Shown: in pieces, positions 37,154 through 46,743 of the stretch
How positions within the stretch are numbered: position 1 is the first letter of the stretch
Layout: every line of letters begins with the position of its first letter
Origin: Geitlerinema sp. S16
GTDB taxonomy: Bacteria; Cyanobacteriota; Cyanobacteriia; Cyanobacteriales; Geitlerinemataceae
Direction of reading: 5' to 3'
Assembly: GCA_011390275.1 (NCBI GenBank)
Contig: JAABST010000001.1
Span: 109,524 to 173,523, forward strand
DNA length: 64,000 nucleotides
Made by a program: the position numbers and the translations under genes
The notes under the pieces: model-generated
Seen by the model: the letters and a program-made list of their open reading frames with translations, nothing else
Database searches by the model: none
What the model was told of the DNA's origin: nothing

Positions 37154-38230
37154 ATGTCTCACGAATCCGCACCTAATGCCACGGCGACCCCGCTCCTCGG
37201 CCAATCTCCGGCGGAACTTGCCGAGTGGGTTACCCAACAGGGGCAGCCCGCCTATCGTGGTAAGCAGCTTCACAATTGGATTTATGACAAAGGGGCGCGA
37301 TCGCTCGATGACATTACGGTGTTTCCAAAAAAGTGGCGCGAGCAGATGCGATCAGCGGGCGTGGGTGAGATTGGCCGCTCCACGATCGTCAAGCGTGCGG
37401 TAGCCCGTGACGATACCGTGAAATATTTGTTGCAAATGGCCGATGGGCAAATCGTAGAAACGGTCGGTATACCGACGGAAAAACGTTTAACGGTGTGTGT
37501 TTCCTCGCAGGTGGGTTGTCCGATGGCCTGCGATTTTTGTGCGACGGGGAAAGGTGGATTTACGCGCAATTTGGCGGCGCATGAAATTATCGATCAAGTG
37601 TTGACGGTGCAGGAAGATTTTGAGCGGCGGGTGTCGCACATTGTCTTTATGGGAATGGGTGAGCCGCTATTGAATACGGAGAATGTGGTGGCGGCGGTGC
37701 GATCGCTGAATCAAGATGTGGGTATCGGTCAGCGCAACATCACGATTTCAACCGTAGGCTTACCGGGCTATATTCGTCGGCTGGGCAATCTTCAACTCCA
37801 GGCGACCCTGGCCGTTAGCCTCCACGCCTCGAACCAGCCGCTACGCGAACGCCTGATCCCGAGCGCGGCGCAGTATCCGATCGGCGAGCTGTTCGAGGAG
37901 TGCCGCGATTACGTCAAACAAACGGGACGGCGCATCAGCTTTGAATATTTACTGTTGGCCGAGCTGAACGATTGGCCAGAACATGCTGATGAATTGGCGC
38001 AACAGTTACGCGGTTTTCAAAGCCATGTCAATTTGATTCCGTATAACCCGATCGTTGAAGTGGACTATAAGCGTCCGGATAGTCAGCGGGTCAGCGGGTT
38101 TAAGCGGGCGTTGGAGGATCAACACATTGCGGTGAGTGTGCGGTATTCGCGCGGGTTGGATGTGGATGCGGCCTGTGGTCAGTTGCGATCGTCGGAGTTG
38201 CAGCGCTTGGCAGAAACGACAGCGCTGTAG
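37154..38230 (+). CDS. rlmN: 23S rRNA (adenine(2503)-C2)/tRNA methyltransferase
   Basis: RlmN is a radical-SAM enzyme methylating C2 of A2503 in 23S rRNA and A37 of some tRNAs. The cluster motif CPMACDFC, the GMGEPLLN segment, the catalytic cysteine in the C-terminal DAACGQL (methyl carrier) and [14 protein letters not shown] are all present. ATG 37154 (MSHESAPN) gives 358 residues; an in-frame GTG at 37112 is an alternative and neither has a clear ribosome site. Confidence 0.95.
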   Translation: MSHESAPNATATPLLGQSPAELAEWVTQQGQPAYRGKQLHNWIYDKGARSLDDITVFPKKWREQMRSAGVGEIGRSTIVKRAVARDDTVKYLLQMADGQIVETVGIPTEKRLTVCVSSQVGCPMACDFCATGKGGFTRNLAAHEIIDQVLTVQEDFERRVSHIVFMGMGEPLLNTENVVAAVRSLNQDVGIGQRNITISTVGLPGYIRRLGNLQLQATLAVSLHASNQPLRERLIPSAAQYPIGELFEECRDYVKQTGRRISFEYLLLAELNDWPEHADELAQQLRGFQSHVNLIPYNPIVEVDYKRPDSQRVSGFKRALEDQHIAVSVRYSRGLDVDAACGQLRSSELQRLAETTAL

Positions 38231-38267
38231 ATTGTGACACCCTCACGAGAATCTATTGCACGAAAAT

Positions 38268-39938
38268 CTATTCAACGGAATCGGTTCCATTGACCAGACG
38301 CACAAACACGTCATAGCGCGATCGCCGATCGTCCTGAATGCCGCCGGTCACCGTAATACTTTCGATCGCCCGGACGATCGCATCCTGTTCTGCTGGTAGC
38401 CGTAACGATCCAAGCCCGCCCGAGGCCAATAACGTCGCGACATCCAGATAGAAAAATCCGTTGCGATTGTCTAGCCCACTGGTGGGCAAGGCCGCGCGAA
38501 ATCGATCGCTATCCACCAGTGGCACTTCGACACCACCCACGAAGGTATCCGACACCACCGCTCCAACGCTAAAAAAGGCCATCGTTCGCGTCAGCCATCC
38601 GTGTTCGACCGTCAGACCCTGTTGTCGCATCGTCCAGCGCAATACGGTGCGATCGCCCACCTTCTCCGGTTCCACAGCGATGCCGTAGCGATCGCGCACG
38701 GTGCGATCGAGTTTCTCGAAAAAGGTGTCCGCCGGTTTGGGATCGGTGGTATCGACAAAAGCCGCCACTCCCAACGGTAGCGGCGATTGGGTGCTGGCGG
38801 CGGGAATGGCGGCGAGGGCAAATTCGCCCGTCGTCCAGGCGATGATGTCCTTTTCGAGGTCGAGATTAAGTGTCGAACTCAGGGCGCTGCGGAGCCACTG
38901 GGGGTCGATCGGCAATAGCGCGTTAACCTGTGAGTCGCGGAGGTAGTCGCGCCAAATTTGAGGGAAATCGAGACCGACGATTGCTGCAACCGCGAAGTCT
39001 GGAATAACCTCAGCGATTTGGGGGGTGGGGACGTTGCGATCGTAGCGGCGATCGGATGACGGGGCGAGCCACGACAGACCGTTTAACTCAACGCCATCCT
39101 CCGCTAAAAATAACGTCACCATTGAGCCTTGGGTGCGCACCGGTGGCCGATCGACCGAATCAACCCGCCCAACGGACTGGCTCGCGAGAAATTCGGAAGC
39201 GCTCTCAACGTTGAAATACAGCGCGGCAAAGCTATCTGATCCTGCCAACAGATCCCAGGCGCTGCTATAGCCTTCAGCTTTGGCGATCGTGGTTTCGCTG
39301 AGGTAGGCGTCAATGGTGCGATCAATGGCGGTGCGATCGGGGCTAATGATCGCCATTTTTTCAAGCTGAACAACCGAAAATGTGTCCGAATCCGCGATCG
39401 TCAGTCCTTGATATTCGCGCTCCTGCCACGCTCCCGCCACCGCCGACGATTGCTCCAGCGCTTGGCGAGCGCGACGCGGATTTTCGACGGGCAAGAAAAA
39501 GACAGGGGCATATCCCGTCGAAATCGTCTCTGGAGCCATGTCATTCGAGACGTTGCGCGGCGGCAACATGGCCACGAAGAGCCGATCGCCGATCCAGGGT
39601 CGCACATCGCGATCGAACTCCAAGCCGGTGACCTCGGCCAACTGCGTTGCAGCTTTTCCCATCGTTTCGAGAGTCACCGCCTGACTGTCGGCTGTGCCGT
39701 AATCGAGAACTTGCTGCCAGTCCTCCTCTGTCACCGAGACCATCGCCGTGACGGTAGCATCTTCGGGGATGAGCTTGACGATCGTCCGTAATTCCGATGT
39801 GAGATAGCGCTGGATTAGGCTGACGGCAAACCCGCACAGCAGCAAGAGCAGGAACAGAGCGCCAAGCAGCTCCGGATGATCGCCGATCCAGCGGCTAATC
39901 CTGCGTTGCAATAGAACTCGACCGGGTTGATTGCTCAT
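38268..39938 (-). CDS. DUF3352 domain-containing membrane-anchored protein
   Basis: The 556-residue protein has one N-terminal membrane helix (about 25-45, LGALFLLLLLCGFAVSLI) and a large outside domain of the cyanobacterial DUF3352 family: LIPEDATVTAMVSV, DRDVRPWIGDRLFVAMLPP, VFFLPVENPRRARQALEQ, YQGLTI and ALYFNVESASEFL. The family has no known activity; the pattern of repeated lipoprotein-like beta segments suggests a periplasmic or thylakoid-lumen role. It ends 38 bases from the convergent rlmN. Confidence 0.82.
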   Translation of the reverse strand: MSNQPGRVLLQRRISRWIGDHPELLGALFLLLLLCGFAVSLIQRYLTSELRTIVKLIPEDATVTAMVSVTEEDWQQVLDYGTADSQAVTLETMGKAATQLAEVTGLEFDRDVRPWIGDRLFVAMLPPRNVSNDMAPETISTGYAPVFFLPVENPRRARQALEQSSAVAGAWQEREYQGLTIADSDTFSVVQLEKMAIISPDRTAIDRTIDAYLSETTIAKAEGYSSAWDLLAGSDSFAALYFNVESASEFLASQSVGRVDSVDRPPVRTQGSMVTLFLAEDGVELNGLSWLAPSSDRRYDRNVPTPQIAEVIPDFAVAAIVGLDFPQIWRDYLRDSQVNALLPIDPQWLRSALSSTLNLDLEKDIIAWTTGEFALAAIPAASTQSPLPLGVAAFVDTTDPKPADTFFEKLDRTVRDRYGIAVEPEKVGDRTVLRWTMRQQGLTVEHGWLTRTMAFFSVGAVVSDTFVGGVEVPLVDSDRFRAALPTSGLDNRNGFFYLDVATLLASGGLGSLRLPAEQDAIVRAIESITVTGGIQDDRRSRYDVFVRLVNGTDSVE

Positions 39939-40032
39939 CAGGGACGGTGTATGTGTCAGCTAAATGGGAGGCAAGAAGCAAAGACGATCGCGCTGTCTAT
40001 CGGCCAAGGTGGTTCAGGCAGGCGTTGACATG

Positions 40033-40051
40033 ACATTTGCATTACAAATGT
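40033..40051. promoter_or_regulatory. Palindrome ACATTTG-CATTA-CAAATGT
   Basis: A perfect 7-base inverted repeat with a 5-base spacer in the 523-base gap between the DUF3352 and pentapeptide genes. TTGACA (40025-40030) stands immediately upstream as a possible -35 box, but no -10 at proper spacing is evident. It could be an operator for either divergent gene. Confidence 0.4.
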
Positions 40052-40146
40052 TCGGATACTGTATCACCGTTAATCGCCGTTACAGACAACAACCCGTCAC
40101 TTGAGTGCAAGTCTCCAAGAGAGAAGCATTCAGGCGACGGGCCGTT

Positions 40147-40160
40147 GCAAATATATTTGC
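40147..40160. promoter_or_regulatory. Palindrome GCAAATATATTTGC
   Basis: A perfect 14-base palindrome 96 bases from the previous one. Both carry CAAAT/ATTTG half-sites, so one regulator may bind both. Confidence 0.35.
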
Positions 40161-40253
40161 CGGTCAGAATTATAAAAACTGCGATCGGCGGTGTTTAAAA
40201 GGGCTTTGAAATCAACCTCGCGGGTTGACCTGCTAAGTAAAATATCGCACATA

Positions 40254-40286
40254 GGTAGCTTTTGCTACCGTCAATAGTTTTTTTTT
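40254..40286 (+). terminator. Terminator-like hairpin in leader of pentapeptide-repeat gene
   Basis: GGTAGC (40254-40259), loop TTTT, GCTACC (40264-40269), then TCAATAG and nine T. It is 176 bases before the start at 40462, so it may be an attenuator. Confidence 0.45.
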
Positions 40287-40461
40287 ACATTTAGTGAAGT
40301 TCCGCTGCCTTTTTCCGCCTGCGGCGATCGCAGACGCAATGGGAGAAATCTCGTAAGATGTCCGAAGCGTCTCGTTTTTTTACACACAACATCAAAGCTC
40401 ATTTTGATTGATGTACAGTGATGCGATTTGCCACAGCGCTTGTCTTGGAGCATAGGTTTTC

Positions 40462-42051
40462 ATGGAGCCACTCGACCCCCTTCCGCCGCACTCCGATTCG
40501 CCGCACTCCGATTCGCCGCCCCCCGATTCGCTAAACCCTAATCCGCTGAACTCCAATTCGCTGACCCCGGATGCGTCGCCAGATGCGTCTCCCCCAGATG
40601 CGTCAAATTCAATAAATTCAGCTTCCTCCGATGACACACGCCGTGAACAAGCCTTACGCACGCGCGAAGATGCGGAAGAATGGCTCGTCGAGACCAATGC
40701 AGACGCATTCACCCTAGAGCCGAGTCCGGACGAAGCGGAATACAAGATTGACAGCGAACATGCGAAAAATGATGCTGACGACGGTCTTCCCCACGACAAT
40801 CGCGACTATCTCACCAGCGATCGTCTCCCGCGCGAGGTTCGTACCAACGCAGCCTACCCCACCACGATAAATTTTCCGGAGCCGCGTACTTCCCTCGGCT
40901 CACGCTTCGGCGAAATCGATATCACGCCGCCGGAGCTGGGGGTTGTAGGTAAGTTGCCGATCGAGCCGGGGATGACGATCGCGATCGCGACGGTGGCGAT
41001 GCTGGTGGGGTTGGCGTTCGATAGTTTGTGGTTGGGGGTGACCGGGGCGATTATCAGCCTGGGCGTGTCGATCGGGCTGTTACTCCCGAGCGGGCGTCAA
41101 TTGTGGGTGCAGCTTATCCCCGAGCCGTGGCGTGCGCCGTTGGTGGCGGCGTTGGGGTTGATGGCGTCGAGTGTGGGGCTATTGATGTTGGGCAGCTCGA
41201 ACCAGCAGGGCGATCGGGCGATTCAGATTAATTGGGATGCGCTCGGAGCCTTGGGTGAAATCGTCGGCGCGGTGGGGCAAATTGCGATCGCGATCCTGGC
41301 GGTTTATGTGGCGTGGCAACAGTACGTGATCTCGCGCGATCTGACGATTCAGCAAAACCGGATTACGCAGCAGCAGACGATCGACGCCTATTTTCAGGGC
41401 GTTTCCGATCTGACGATTAATGACGAAGGCTTGCTCGAAGATTGGCCGCAGGAACGGGCGATCGCCGAGGGACGCACCGCCGCTATTCTCAGCAGCGTCG
41501 ATGCAGCGGGTAAAGCGAAAATTGTTCGTTTTCTGTCCCAGTCGCGCTTGCTCTCGCCGCTGAAGCGCGATCGGCGGCTCGGGCGTCCCATCCTTGACGG
41601 CTCCGGCGGCTACTCCGAGGATCGCGAGCATGGAACGCGGGTGATCGATCTCAGCGTCATGCTCGCAGCGGCGAATTTAACGGATACGGATTTGCGCTGG
41701 GCGGAACTGAGCGATGCCAACCTGGTTCGCGCCGATCTCAGCAACTGCGATTTGGTTAAGGCGAATCTTTCCCGCGCGATTCTCTACGAGGCCAAGCTGT
41801 GTGGTGCGGATCTGAAGGGGACGCGCTTGTTTTACGGCAATCTGGACACGGCAACCCCGCGTACACGCGGCGTACGCCCCAACTATGAAACCGGCGAGGG
41901 TACGGGAACGGTGGTTGAGGATACCGACTTTACGGATGTGCAGCGGCTGTCGGAGGAGCAGCGCCAGTATTGCTGTCAGTGGTGTGGCGATCGATCGCGA
42001 TCGACGATTCCAGGCGGCTGTGATGGGATTCCGAATCGGCTCGGGCGTTAG
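40462..42051 (+). CDS. Membrane-bound pentapeptide-repeat protein with low-complexity N terminus
   Basis: In 529 residues: residues 1-55 are a Pro/Ser/Asp/Asn repeat (HSDSPHSDSPPPDSLNPNPL) encoded by short direct DNA repeats; 55-160 are acidic and soluble; about 165-215, 225-245 and 262-285 hold four hydrophobic segments; 300-410 are soluble; and 410-460 form pentapeptide repeats of the A(D/N)LXX type (AANLTDTDLRWAELSDANLV, RADLSNCDLVKANLSRAILY). A CQWCGD element near the C terminus could bind metal. Related proteins with two or more helices before pentapeptide repeats are common in cyanobacteria; function is unknown. It is convergent with pgsA, 31 bases away. Confidence 0.8.
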   Translation: MEPLDPLPPHSDSPHSDSPPPDSLNPNPLNSNSLTPDASPDASPPDASNSINSASSDDTRREQALRTREDAEEWLVETNADAFTLEPSPDEAEYKIDSEHAKNDADDGLPHDNRDYLTSDRLPREVRTNAAYPTTINFPEPRTSLGSRFGEIDITPPELGVVGKLPIEPGMTIAIATVAMLVGLAFDSLWLGVTGAIISLGVSIGLLLPSGRQLWVQLIPEPWRAPLVAALGLMASSVGLLMLGSSNQQGDRAIQINWDALGALGEIVGAVGQIAIAILAVYVAWQQYVISRDLTIQQNRITQQQTIDAYFQGVSDLTINDEGLLEDWPQERAIAEGRTAAILSSVDAAGKAKIVRFLSQSRLLSPLKRDRRLGRPILDGSGGYSEDREHGTRVIDLSVMLAAANLTDTDLRWAELSDANLVRADLSNCDLVKANLSRAILYEAKLCGADLKGTRLFYGNLDTATPRTRGVRPNYETGEGTGTVVEDTDFTDVQRLSEEQRQYCCQWCGDRSRSTIPGGCDGIPNRLGR

Positions 42052-42082
42052 GGCGAGACTTCCACTCAGCCAAAACAACGGC

Positions 42083-42610
42083 TTAATCGCGTGACGGCCA
42101 AACATAAATCACACCCGACACCACGCTTAACACTACCGCCAGCCAAAACGCCCACTGCGCCACCAGCGGCCACGGCTCCGGCAGCGGCGCGATCGCCAGC
42201 CCGATCGCCAACATCTGCGACACCGTCTTCAGCTTGCCCCAAAGATTCGCCCCCGACACCGACGTTTGGCTCGATCGCCACGCCGTAATCGCAATCTCCC
42301 GCGCCACGATCAAAAACACACCCCAGGCTGCAAATATCTGTAACTCGATTAAACAGAGCAGCGCCGCGATCGTCAGCAGCTTATCCACCAGCGGATCGAG
42401 CAACTTACCCAGATCGCTGACCTGATTAAATCGCCGCGCCACGTAACCATCGAGCCAGTCCGTCCCCGCCGCGATCGCGAAGGCACCAAACGCCCACCAG
42501 CGCTGCGACGCCGTCGGATCACCGCTCAGGAAATAGAGGACTAAAGGAATGGCCAGCATTCGCGACAGGGTGATCCAGGTTGCGGTTGTAAGTTGTTTGG
42601 AAGCAGTCAT
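42083..42610 (-). CDS. pgsA: CDP-diacylglycerol--glycerol-3-phosphate 3-phosphatidyltransferase
   Basis: PgsA makes phosphatidylglycerol phosphate, the precursor of phosphatidylglycerol, which photosystems need. The CDP-alcohol transferase motif DG-x2-AR-x8-G-x3-D-x3-D is present as DWLDGYVARRFNQVSDLGKL continuing into LDPLVDK. The protein is 175 residues with about five membrane helices, and begins TTATWITLSRMLAIPLVLYF, as in relatives. Close CDP-alcohol transferases share the motif, but N-terminal similarity favours PgsA. Confidence 0.92.
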   Translation of the reverse strand: MTASKQLTTATWITLSRMLAIPLVLYFLSGDPTASQRWWAFGAFAIAAGTDWLDGYVARRFNQVSDLGKLLDPLVDKLLTIAALLCLIELQIFAAWGVFLIVAREIAITAWRSSQTSVSGANLWGKLKTVSQMLAIGLAIAPLPEPWPLVAQWAFWLAVVLSVVSGVIYVWPSRD

Positions 42611-42720
42611 CGGAATACCACGATCAGAACTAGCGAAAAACTGAGGAGGAGAAGGCTTTGAAATCGCGAAAGCCCTCGCGATTCTGAGCGTAACGTTAGG
42701 ATGGGAAAAACCCCAAGCCT

Positions 42721-44166
42721 ATGACCTCGATTAAAACGCCAGACTGGGTAAAACACGCGGTCTTCTACCAAATTTTTCCCGATCGCTTTGCCCGTGGAAC
42801 CGACCCGAGCGACGCGCTTCCCCAAGCCGCGATCGCCCTAGAAGCCTGGGACGCTCCTCCCACCGTGGAAGGCTACAAAGGCGGCAATCTTTGGGGCGTG
42901 ATCGACAAACTGCCCTACCTGCAAGACCTGGGCATCACCGCAATTTACCTCACACCCGTTTTCCAGTCCGCGAGCAATCATCGCTACCACACCCACGATT
43001 ATTACCAAGTCGATCCGCTGCTCGGCGGCAACGTTGCCCTGCGCCGACTGATCGACGCCGCCCACGATCGGCAGATCAAAATTGTCCTCGATGGCGTTTT
43101 CAATCACGCCAGTCGCGGCTTTTTCCAATTCAATGACATCCTCGAACACGGCCCCCATTCCCCCTGGATCGACTGGTTCCGCATCCACGACTGGCCGCTC
43201 TCGGCCTACGACGGCGCAAAACCGGCGAACTATGCGAGCTGGGTCGGTAACCGCGCCCTGCCGCAGTTTAATCACGACAATCCCGACGTGCGCGAATACA
43301 TCATGCGTATCGGCGAGCATTGGATACGTGAAGGGATCGACGGTTGGCGGCTGGATGTGCCGTTTGAGGTGAAAACGCCGGGATTTTGGCAGGAATTTCG
43401 CGATCGCATCAAGGCGATCGATCCCGAAGCCTATATCGTCGGCGAAGTCTGGAGCGATGCCGCCCAATGGCTCGACGGCACGGCCTTTGATGGCGTGATG
43501 AATTACGAATTCACCGGACCTGCAACTGCCTTTGCAGCGGGCGATCGCGTCCAGCGCGAGATGGTCGAACACCATGACTACTGGCCGTACCCGGCTCTCG
43601 ATGCTCCGGGCTACGCGGCCAAACTCGATCAGCTCCTTGCCCTCTACGACTGGCCGATCCACCTAGCGCAGCTCAACCTCCTCGACAGCCACGACACCCC
43701 GCGTTTTGTCACCCTGGCAGGCGGCGATCGCGGCAGCCTCACGCTCGCCTTATTCTTGATGTTCACCTTTCCCGGTGCGCCCTGCATTTACTACGGCGAC
43801 GAAGTCGGTCTTGTCGGAGCCCATGACCCCGACTGTCGGCGCAGTTTTCCCGAGCCGGAACACTGGGATCGTCAATTGCTCAACGATTGCCGCGAACTGA
43901 TCACCCTGCGTAAACGATTCACCGCCCTACGCACCGGCGATTATCGCACGATCTACGCTCAGGCCGGGGTCTATGCCTTCGAGCGCTGCGATCCTAGCGA
44001 TCGACTAATCGGCTGCGTCAATGTGGACACAACTCCCGCGCGTATCCCGATCGCCGATCTTGGCCTCACCCGCGACAGCATCAAAACCATCCTGCTCGGT
44101 TCCGCTGAGATCGATCACGATGGCATCACCCTGCCCGCCCGCTCCTCCTGCTTGCTGCATCTGTAG
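42721..44166 (+). CDS. Glycoside hydrolase family 13 alpha-amylase (neopullulanase-like)
   Basis: The 481-residue protein is a GH13 enzyme of the cyclomaltodextrinase/neopullulanase type lacking the usual N-terminal domain. It starts VKHAVFYQIFPDRFARG; the TIM barrel has the four conserved regions: IVLDGVFNHAS (I), GWRLDVPFEV with nucleophile D212 (II), YIVGEVWSD with acid E242 (III) and LLDSHDTPRF with D325 (IV). The insert NHRYHTHDYYQVDP is domain B. No signal peptide is seen, so it should act in the cytosol on glycogen-derived maltodextrins. Exact specificity cannot be set. Confidence 0.9.
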   Translation: MTSIKTPDWVKHAVFYQIFPDRFARGTDPSDALPQAAIALEAWDAPPTVEGYKGGNLWGVIDKLPYLQDLGITAIYLTPVFQSASNHRYHTHDYYQVDPLLGGNVALRRLIDAAHDRQIKIVLDGVFNHASRGFFQFNDILEHGPHSPWIDWFRIHDWPLSAYDGAKPANYASWVGNRALPQFNHDNPDVREYIMRIGEHWIREGIDGWRLDVPFEVKTPGFWQEFRDRIKAIDPEAYIVGEVWSDAAQWLDGTAFDGVMNYEFTGPATAFAAGDRVQREMVEHHDYWPYPALDAPGYAAKLDQLLALYDWPIHLAQLNLLDSHDTPRFVTLAGGDRGSLTLALFLMFTFPGAPCIYYGDEVGLVGAHDPDCRRSFPEPEHWDRQLLNDCRELITLRKRFTALRTGDYRTIYAQAGVYAFERCDPSDRLIGCVNVDTTPARIPIADLGLTRDSIKTILLGSAEIDHDGITLPARSSCLLHL

Positions 44167-44371
44167 CGTACCGACGGGGAAACGTACCAACGGAAAAACA
44201 GAGGGAAAGGCGGGAGCAAACTTCACGCAAAACCGTTCGTCCGAATTCATTCCAGATCTTTTTTGGTAGAACGGCTTGATAGTCCACTCAAGCCGTATAA
44301 TAATGAATCGTGACGAAAATCTTCACGTCAGTCACCTTGTTCATCTAGCTTTATCCTTAGGAGGCGATAGT

Positions 44372-44548
44372 ATGACCCAAGTGGTCGTCGGAGAAAACGA
44401 AGAAATTGAATCGGCTCTACGGCGTTTTAAACGCCAAGTTTCCAAAGCTGGCATTTTTGCGGACATCAAACGCCGCCGCCACTACGAAACCCCGATCGAG
44501 AAGAAAAAGCGTAAAGCGATCGCTCGCCGGAAAAAACGTTTCCGTTAA
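44372..44548 (+). CDS. rpsU: 30S ribosomal protein S21
   Basis: The 58-residue S21 begins at ATG 44372, fixed by TTAGGAGGCGATAGT just before it. [20 protein letters not shown] and [20 protein letters not shown] match the family. The frame extends upstream to 44276, but that part precedes the ribosome site. S21 helps mRNA engage the 16S 3' end. A structured hairpin follows at 44668. Confidence 0.96.
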   Translation: MTQVVVGENEEIESALRRFKRQVSKAGIFADIKRRRHYETPIEKKKRKAIARRKKRFR

Positions 44549-44667
44549 GCTCGATCGTCTGATTCGATCGGTGTTCGGTCGTGATGCTCTCGCTCATCTG
44601 CCGTTCTGGAAGATTGCGGATAGCAACTACCCGCATTTATCAATAATGCCTCGATCGTTCCAATTCT

Positions 44668-44713
44668 GAAGCCACCGTTTAACGGGCGCAAGCCCTGCGT
44701 AGACGGTGGCTTC
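44668..44713 (+). other. Compact stem-loop downstream of rpsU
   Basis: GAAGCCACCGT (44668-44678) pairs with ACGGTGGCTTC (44703-44713). Inside, GGGC-GCAA-GCCC (44684-44695) forms a second stem capped by a GNRA tetraloop. No T-run follows (TCGCTTGATTT), so it may stabilise the 3' end or be a weak terminator. No gene was seen in the rest of the 44549-44993 gap. Confidence 0.55.
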
Positions 44714-44774
44714 TCGCTTGATTTGCTTCTGAAGCAGTTACATAATCATAAATAGTTATAAAAAACACAAAAAA

Positions 44775-44805
44775 GCGATGAGGCTAACCAGGAAAAGCTC
44801 ATCGC
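44775..44805 (-). terminator. Intrinsic terminator (minus strand)
   Basis: GCGATGAG (44775-44782) pairs with CTCATCGC (44798-44805); on the minus strand TTTTTTGTGTTTTTT follows. It would end the transcript of the gene at 44994-45380, 189 bases upstream of it. Confidence 0.65.
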
Positions 44806-44993
44806 TAACATTATGAAATTTAAATAAAATCTAAATAAAATCTAGAGAGGGGAAGGACTGACGCACTTAAACGAAACCGGAGGCTGTTCGGATAGCTTAT
44901 GCATCAGCTTCACGTTTTTCATTGAGGGTCTGTCTGGCCTCAATGAAACCCATCGTGAGCCAAGCCACGCGCAACGAGTTTTACACACCCTCA

Positions 44994-45380
44994 TTAAGCC
45001 AGCGTTTCGGGGCGATAGCCTAAACCTTTGGTGAATTCTGAGCAGAAGAGTTCGATATCACGTATATCCGGTGCGCCGTGGGAGACGATCGCCACTTGAT
45101 GCCGCTGCATCACCGAAACCGCCGACTGTCCCATATCAAGATCCCACAGCGCCACCTGTAAGCGCGGCTTGCTCGGTAGGGGGATACCCAACTCTTCCAT
45201 GTACGATCGTAAATCATTGTGCTGCGCGATCGAGGGTAATGTCCGCATTCGGATACGTAATACCCAACCATCGACTTGGTGAATTACCGTAACGAGCCTG
45301 ACCGAAAGGTCGCTCGATTGAAGGTATTCGATCGCCTGAACGGTTAATGTTGCGTTTGCTAAGTAGTAGAGATAATCCAC
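44994..45380 (-). CDS. Conserved-looking hypothetical protein
   Basis: I do not recognise this 128-residue protein. It starts MDYLYYLANATLTVQAIEYL and has a mixed alpha/beta pattern, no membrane helix, no repeat and no obvious catalytic motif. The central part (LPSIAQHNDLRSYMEELGIP) is helical; the C-terminal half has VALWDLDMGQSAVSVMQRHQ, which suggests a small alpha/beta domain. Codon use matches neighbouring genes and a terminator follows, so it is probably real. It is divergent from queA, 170 bases away. Confidence 0.65.
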   Translation of the reverse strand: MDYLYYLANATLTVQAIEYLQSSDLSVRLVTVIHQVDGWVLRIRMRTLPSIAQHNDLRSYMEELGIPLPSKPRLQVALWDLDMGQSAVSVMQRHQVAIVSHGAPDIRDIELFCSEFTKGLGYRPETLA

Positions 45381-45550
45381 AGTTTCCGCCCTGCCTTTGT
45401 TCCTACCTTTTATGATCCCAAGCCTTCGCTAAGGACGGTAGGGCAATCACCCTCTAGTTGCAGCGTAAATCTACCCGTCTTTTTATAAATTATTAATAAT
45501 TAGCTAAAACTCTTCACGTAAACTCTATTTTTCGTTAGCTTACTAAGCCT

Positions 45551-46708
45551 GTGAATCAGCCCATTCGTAATTCTCGTCCCGCGATCGCCCATGATGCGGA
45601 TCGTCAACTCACCGCCTACGACTATCACTTACCCCCAGAGGCGATCGCCCAAAACCCCGTTGAGCCGCGCGATCAGTCACGGTTGTTTTGGGTGAAATCT
45701 GAGCGCGACGCGGAGCATCGGATTTTTCGCGATTTAGTGGATCTACTGCAAGCGGGCGATCTGATTGTGCTGAACGATACGCGGGTGATCCCTGCGCGAC
45801 TTTACGGCACAAAGACTAGCGGTGCAAAGGTTGAGGTCTTGCTGCTCGAACAGCGTGGCGTTCGGCAGTGGTTGGCCTTGGTCAAACCGGGAAAACGCCT
45901 CAAGCCCGGTGCAACAATCGTTTTTTCGCCCGCGATCGCCACGAATAGCCCCGATCGCAACCCCACGAATGATCGACCTCTAGCACCCCTGACCGCCACC
46001 GTCATCGACAGCGACCCAGAAACCGGCGGGCGCATCCTCGAATTTGATCACCCCGCCAGCGAATCCTTTTTTACCCTGCTCGATCGCTACGGTGAAATTC
46101 CTTTCCCGCCCTACGTCACCGAATCCGAAGCCCAGCCCGATCGCTACCAGACCGTCTACGCTGAACGCGATGGATCAGCCGCCGCGCCCACCGCAGGCTT
46201 GCACTTTACCGCTGAGCTATTCGCGCAGCTCGACGCGAAGGGGATCGAGCGGGCGATCGTGACGCTCCATGTCGGGGTCGGGACGTTTCGCCCGGTGGAG
46301 GTGGAGGATATCACGACCCACGCGATGCATGGCGAATGGATTGAGGTGACGGCGGCGACGGTGGACAAAATCGCGGCGACGAAGGCGCGGGGCGGTCGGG
46401 TGATCGCGGTGGGGACGACGACGGTGCGATCGCTCGAATCGGCAGCCGTCTCGGGAACGCTCGAACCCTATACGGGCAAGACGGAATTGTTCATTTATCC
46501 CGGCTATCGGTGGCAGGTCGTAGACGGGTTGATTACCAATTTTCACTTGCCAAAGTCGAGCTTGATGATGCTCGTCTCCGCCGCGATCGGGCGTGAGCGC
46601 TTGCTGGATCTATACCGCGAGGCGATCGCCGAGAATTATCGCTTTTTCTCGTTTGGCGATGCAATGTTGATTGATCCGGCAGTCCTGCGATCGCAACATC
46701 AATCCTAA
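45551..46708 (+). CDS. queA: S-adenosylmethionine:tRNA ribosyltransferase-isomerase
   Basis: QueA transfers ribose from SAM to preQ1 in tRNA to make epoxyqueuosine. The 385-residue protein contains the family signatures YDYHLPPEAIAQNPVEPRDQ, LIVLNDTRVIPARLYG, PTAGLHFT, VTLHVGVGTFRPV and TNFHLPKSSLMMLVSA. The start is GTG 45551; no other candidate precedes the conserved region. The N-terminal 20 residues are not conserved. Its 3' end is 36 bases from the convergent GIY-YIG gene. Confidence 0.95.
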   Translation: MNQPIRNSRPAIAHDADRQLTAYDYHLPPEAIAQNPVEPRDQSRLFWVKSERDAEHRIFRDLVDLLQAGDLIVLNDTRVIPARLYGTKTSGAKVEVLLLEQRGVRQWLALVKPGKRLKPGATIVFSPAIATNSPDRNPTNDRPLAPLTATVIDSDPETGGRILEFDHPASESFFTLLDRYGEIPFPPYVTESEAQPDRYQTVYAERDGSAAAPTAGLHFTAELFAQLDAKGIERAIVTLHVGVGTFRPVEVEDITTHAMHGEWIEVTAATVDKIAATKARGGRVIAVGTTTVRSLESAAVSGTLEPYTGKTELFIYPGYRWQVVDGLITNFHLPKSSLMMLVSAAIGRERLLDLYREAIAENYRFFSFGDAMLIDPAVLRSQHQS

Positions 46709-46743
46709 ATGGCGCGGGAAAAATGTAGGCTTTGCTCTCCCCA

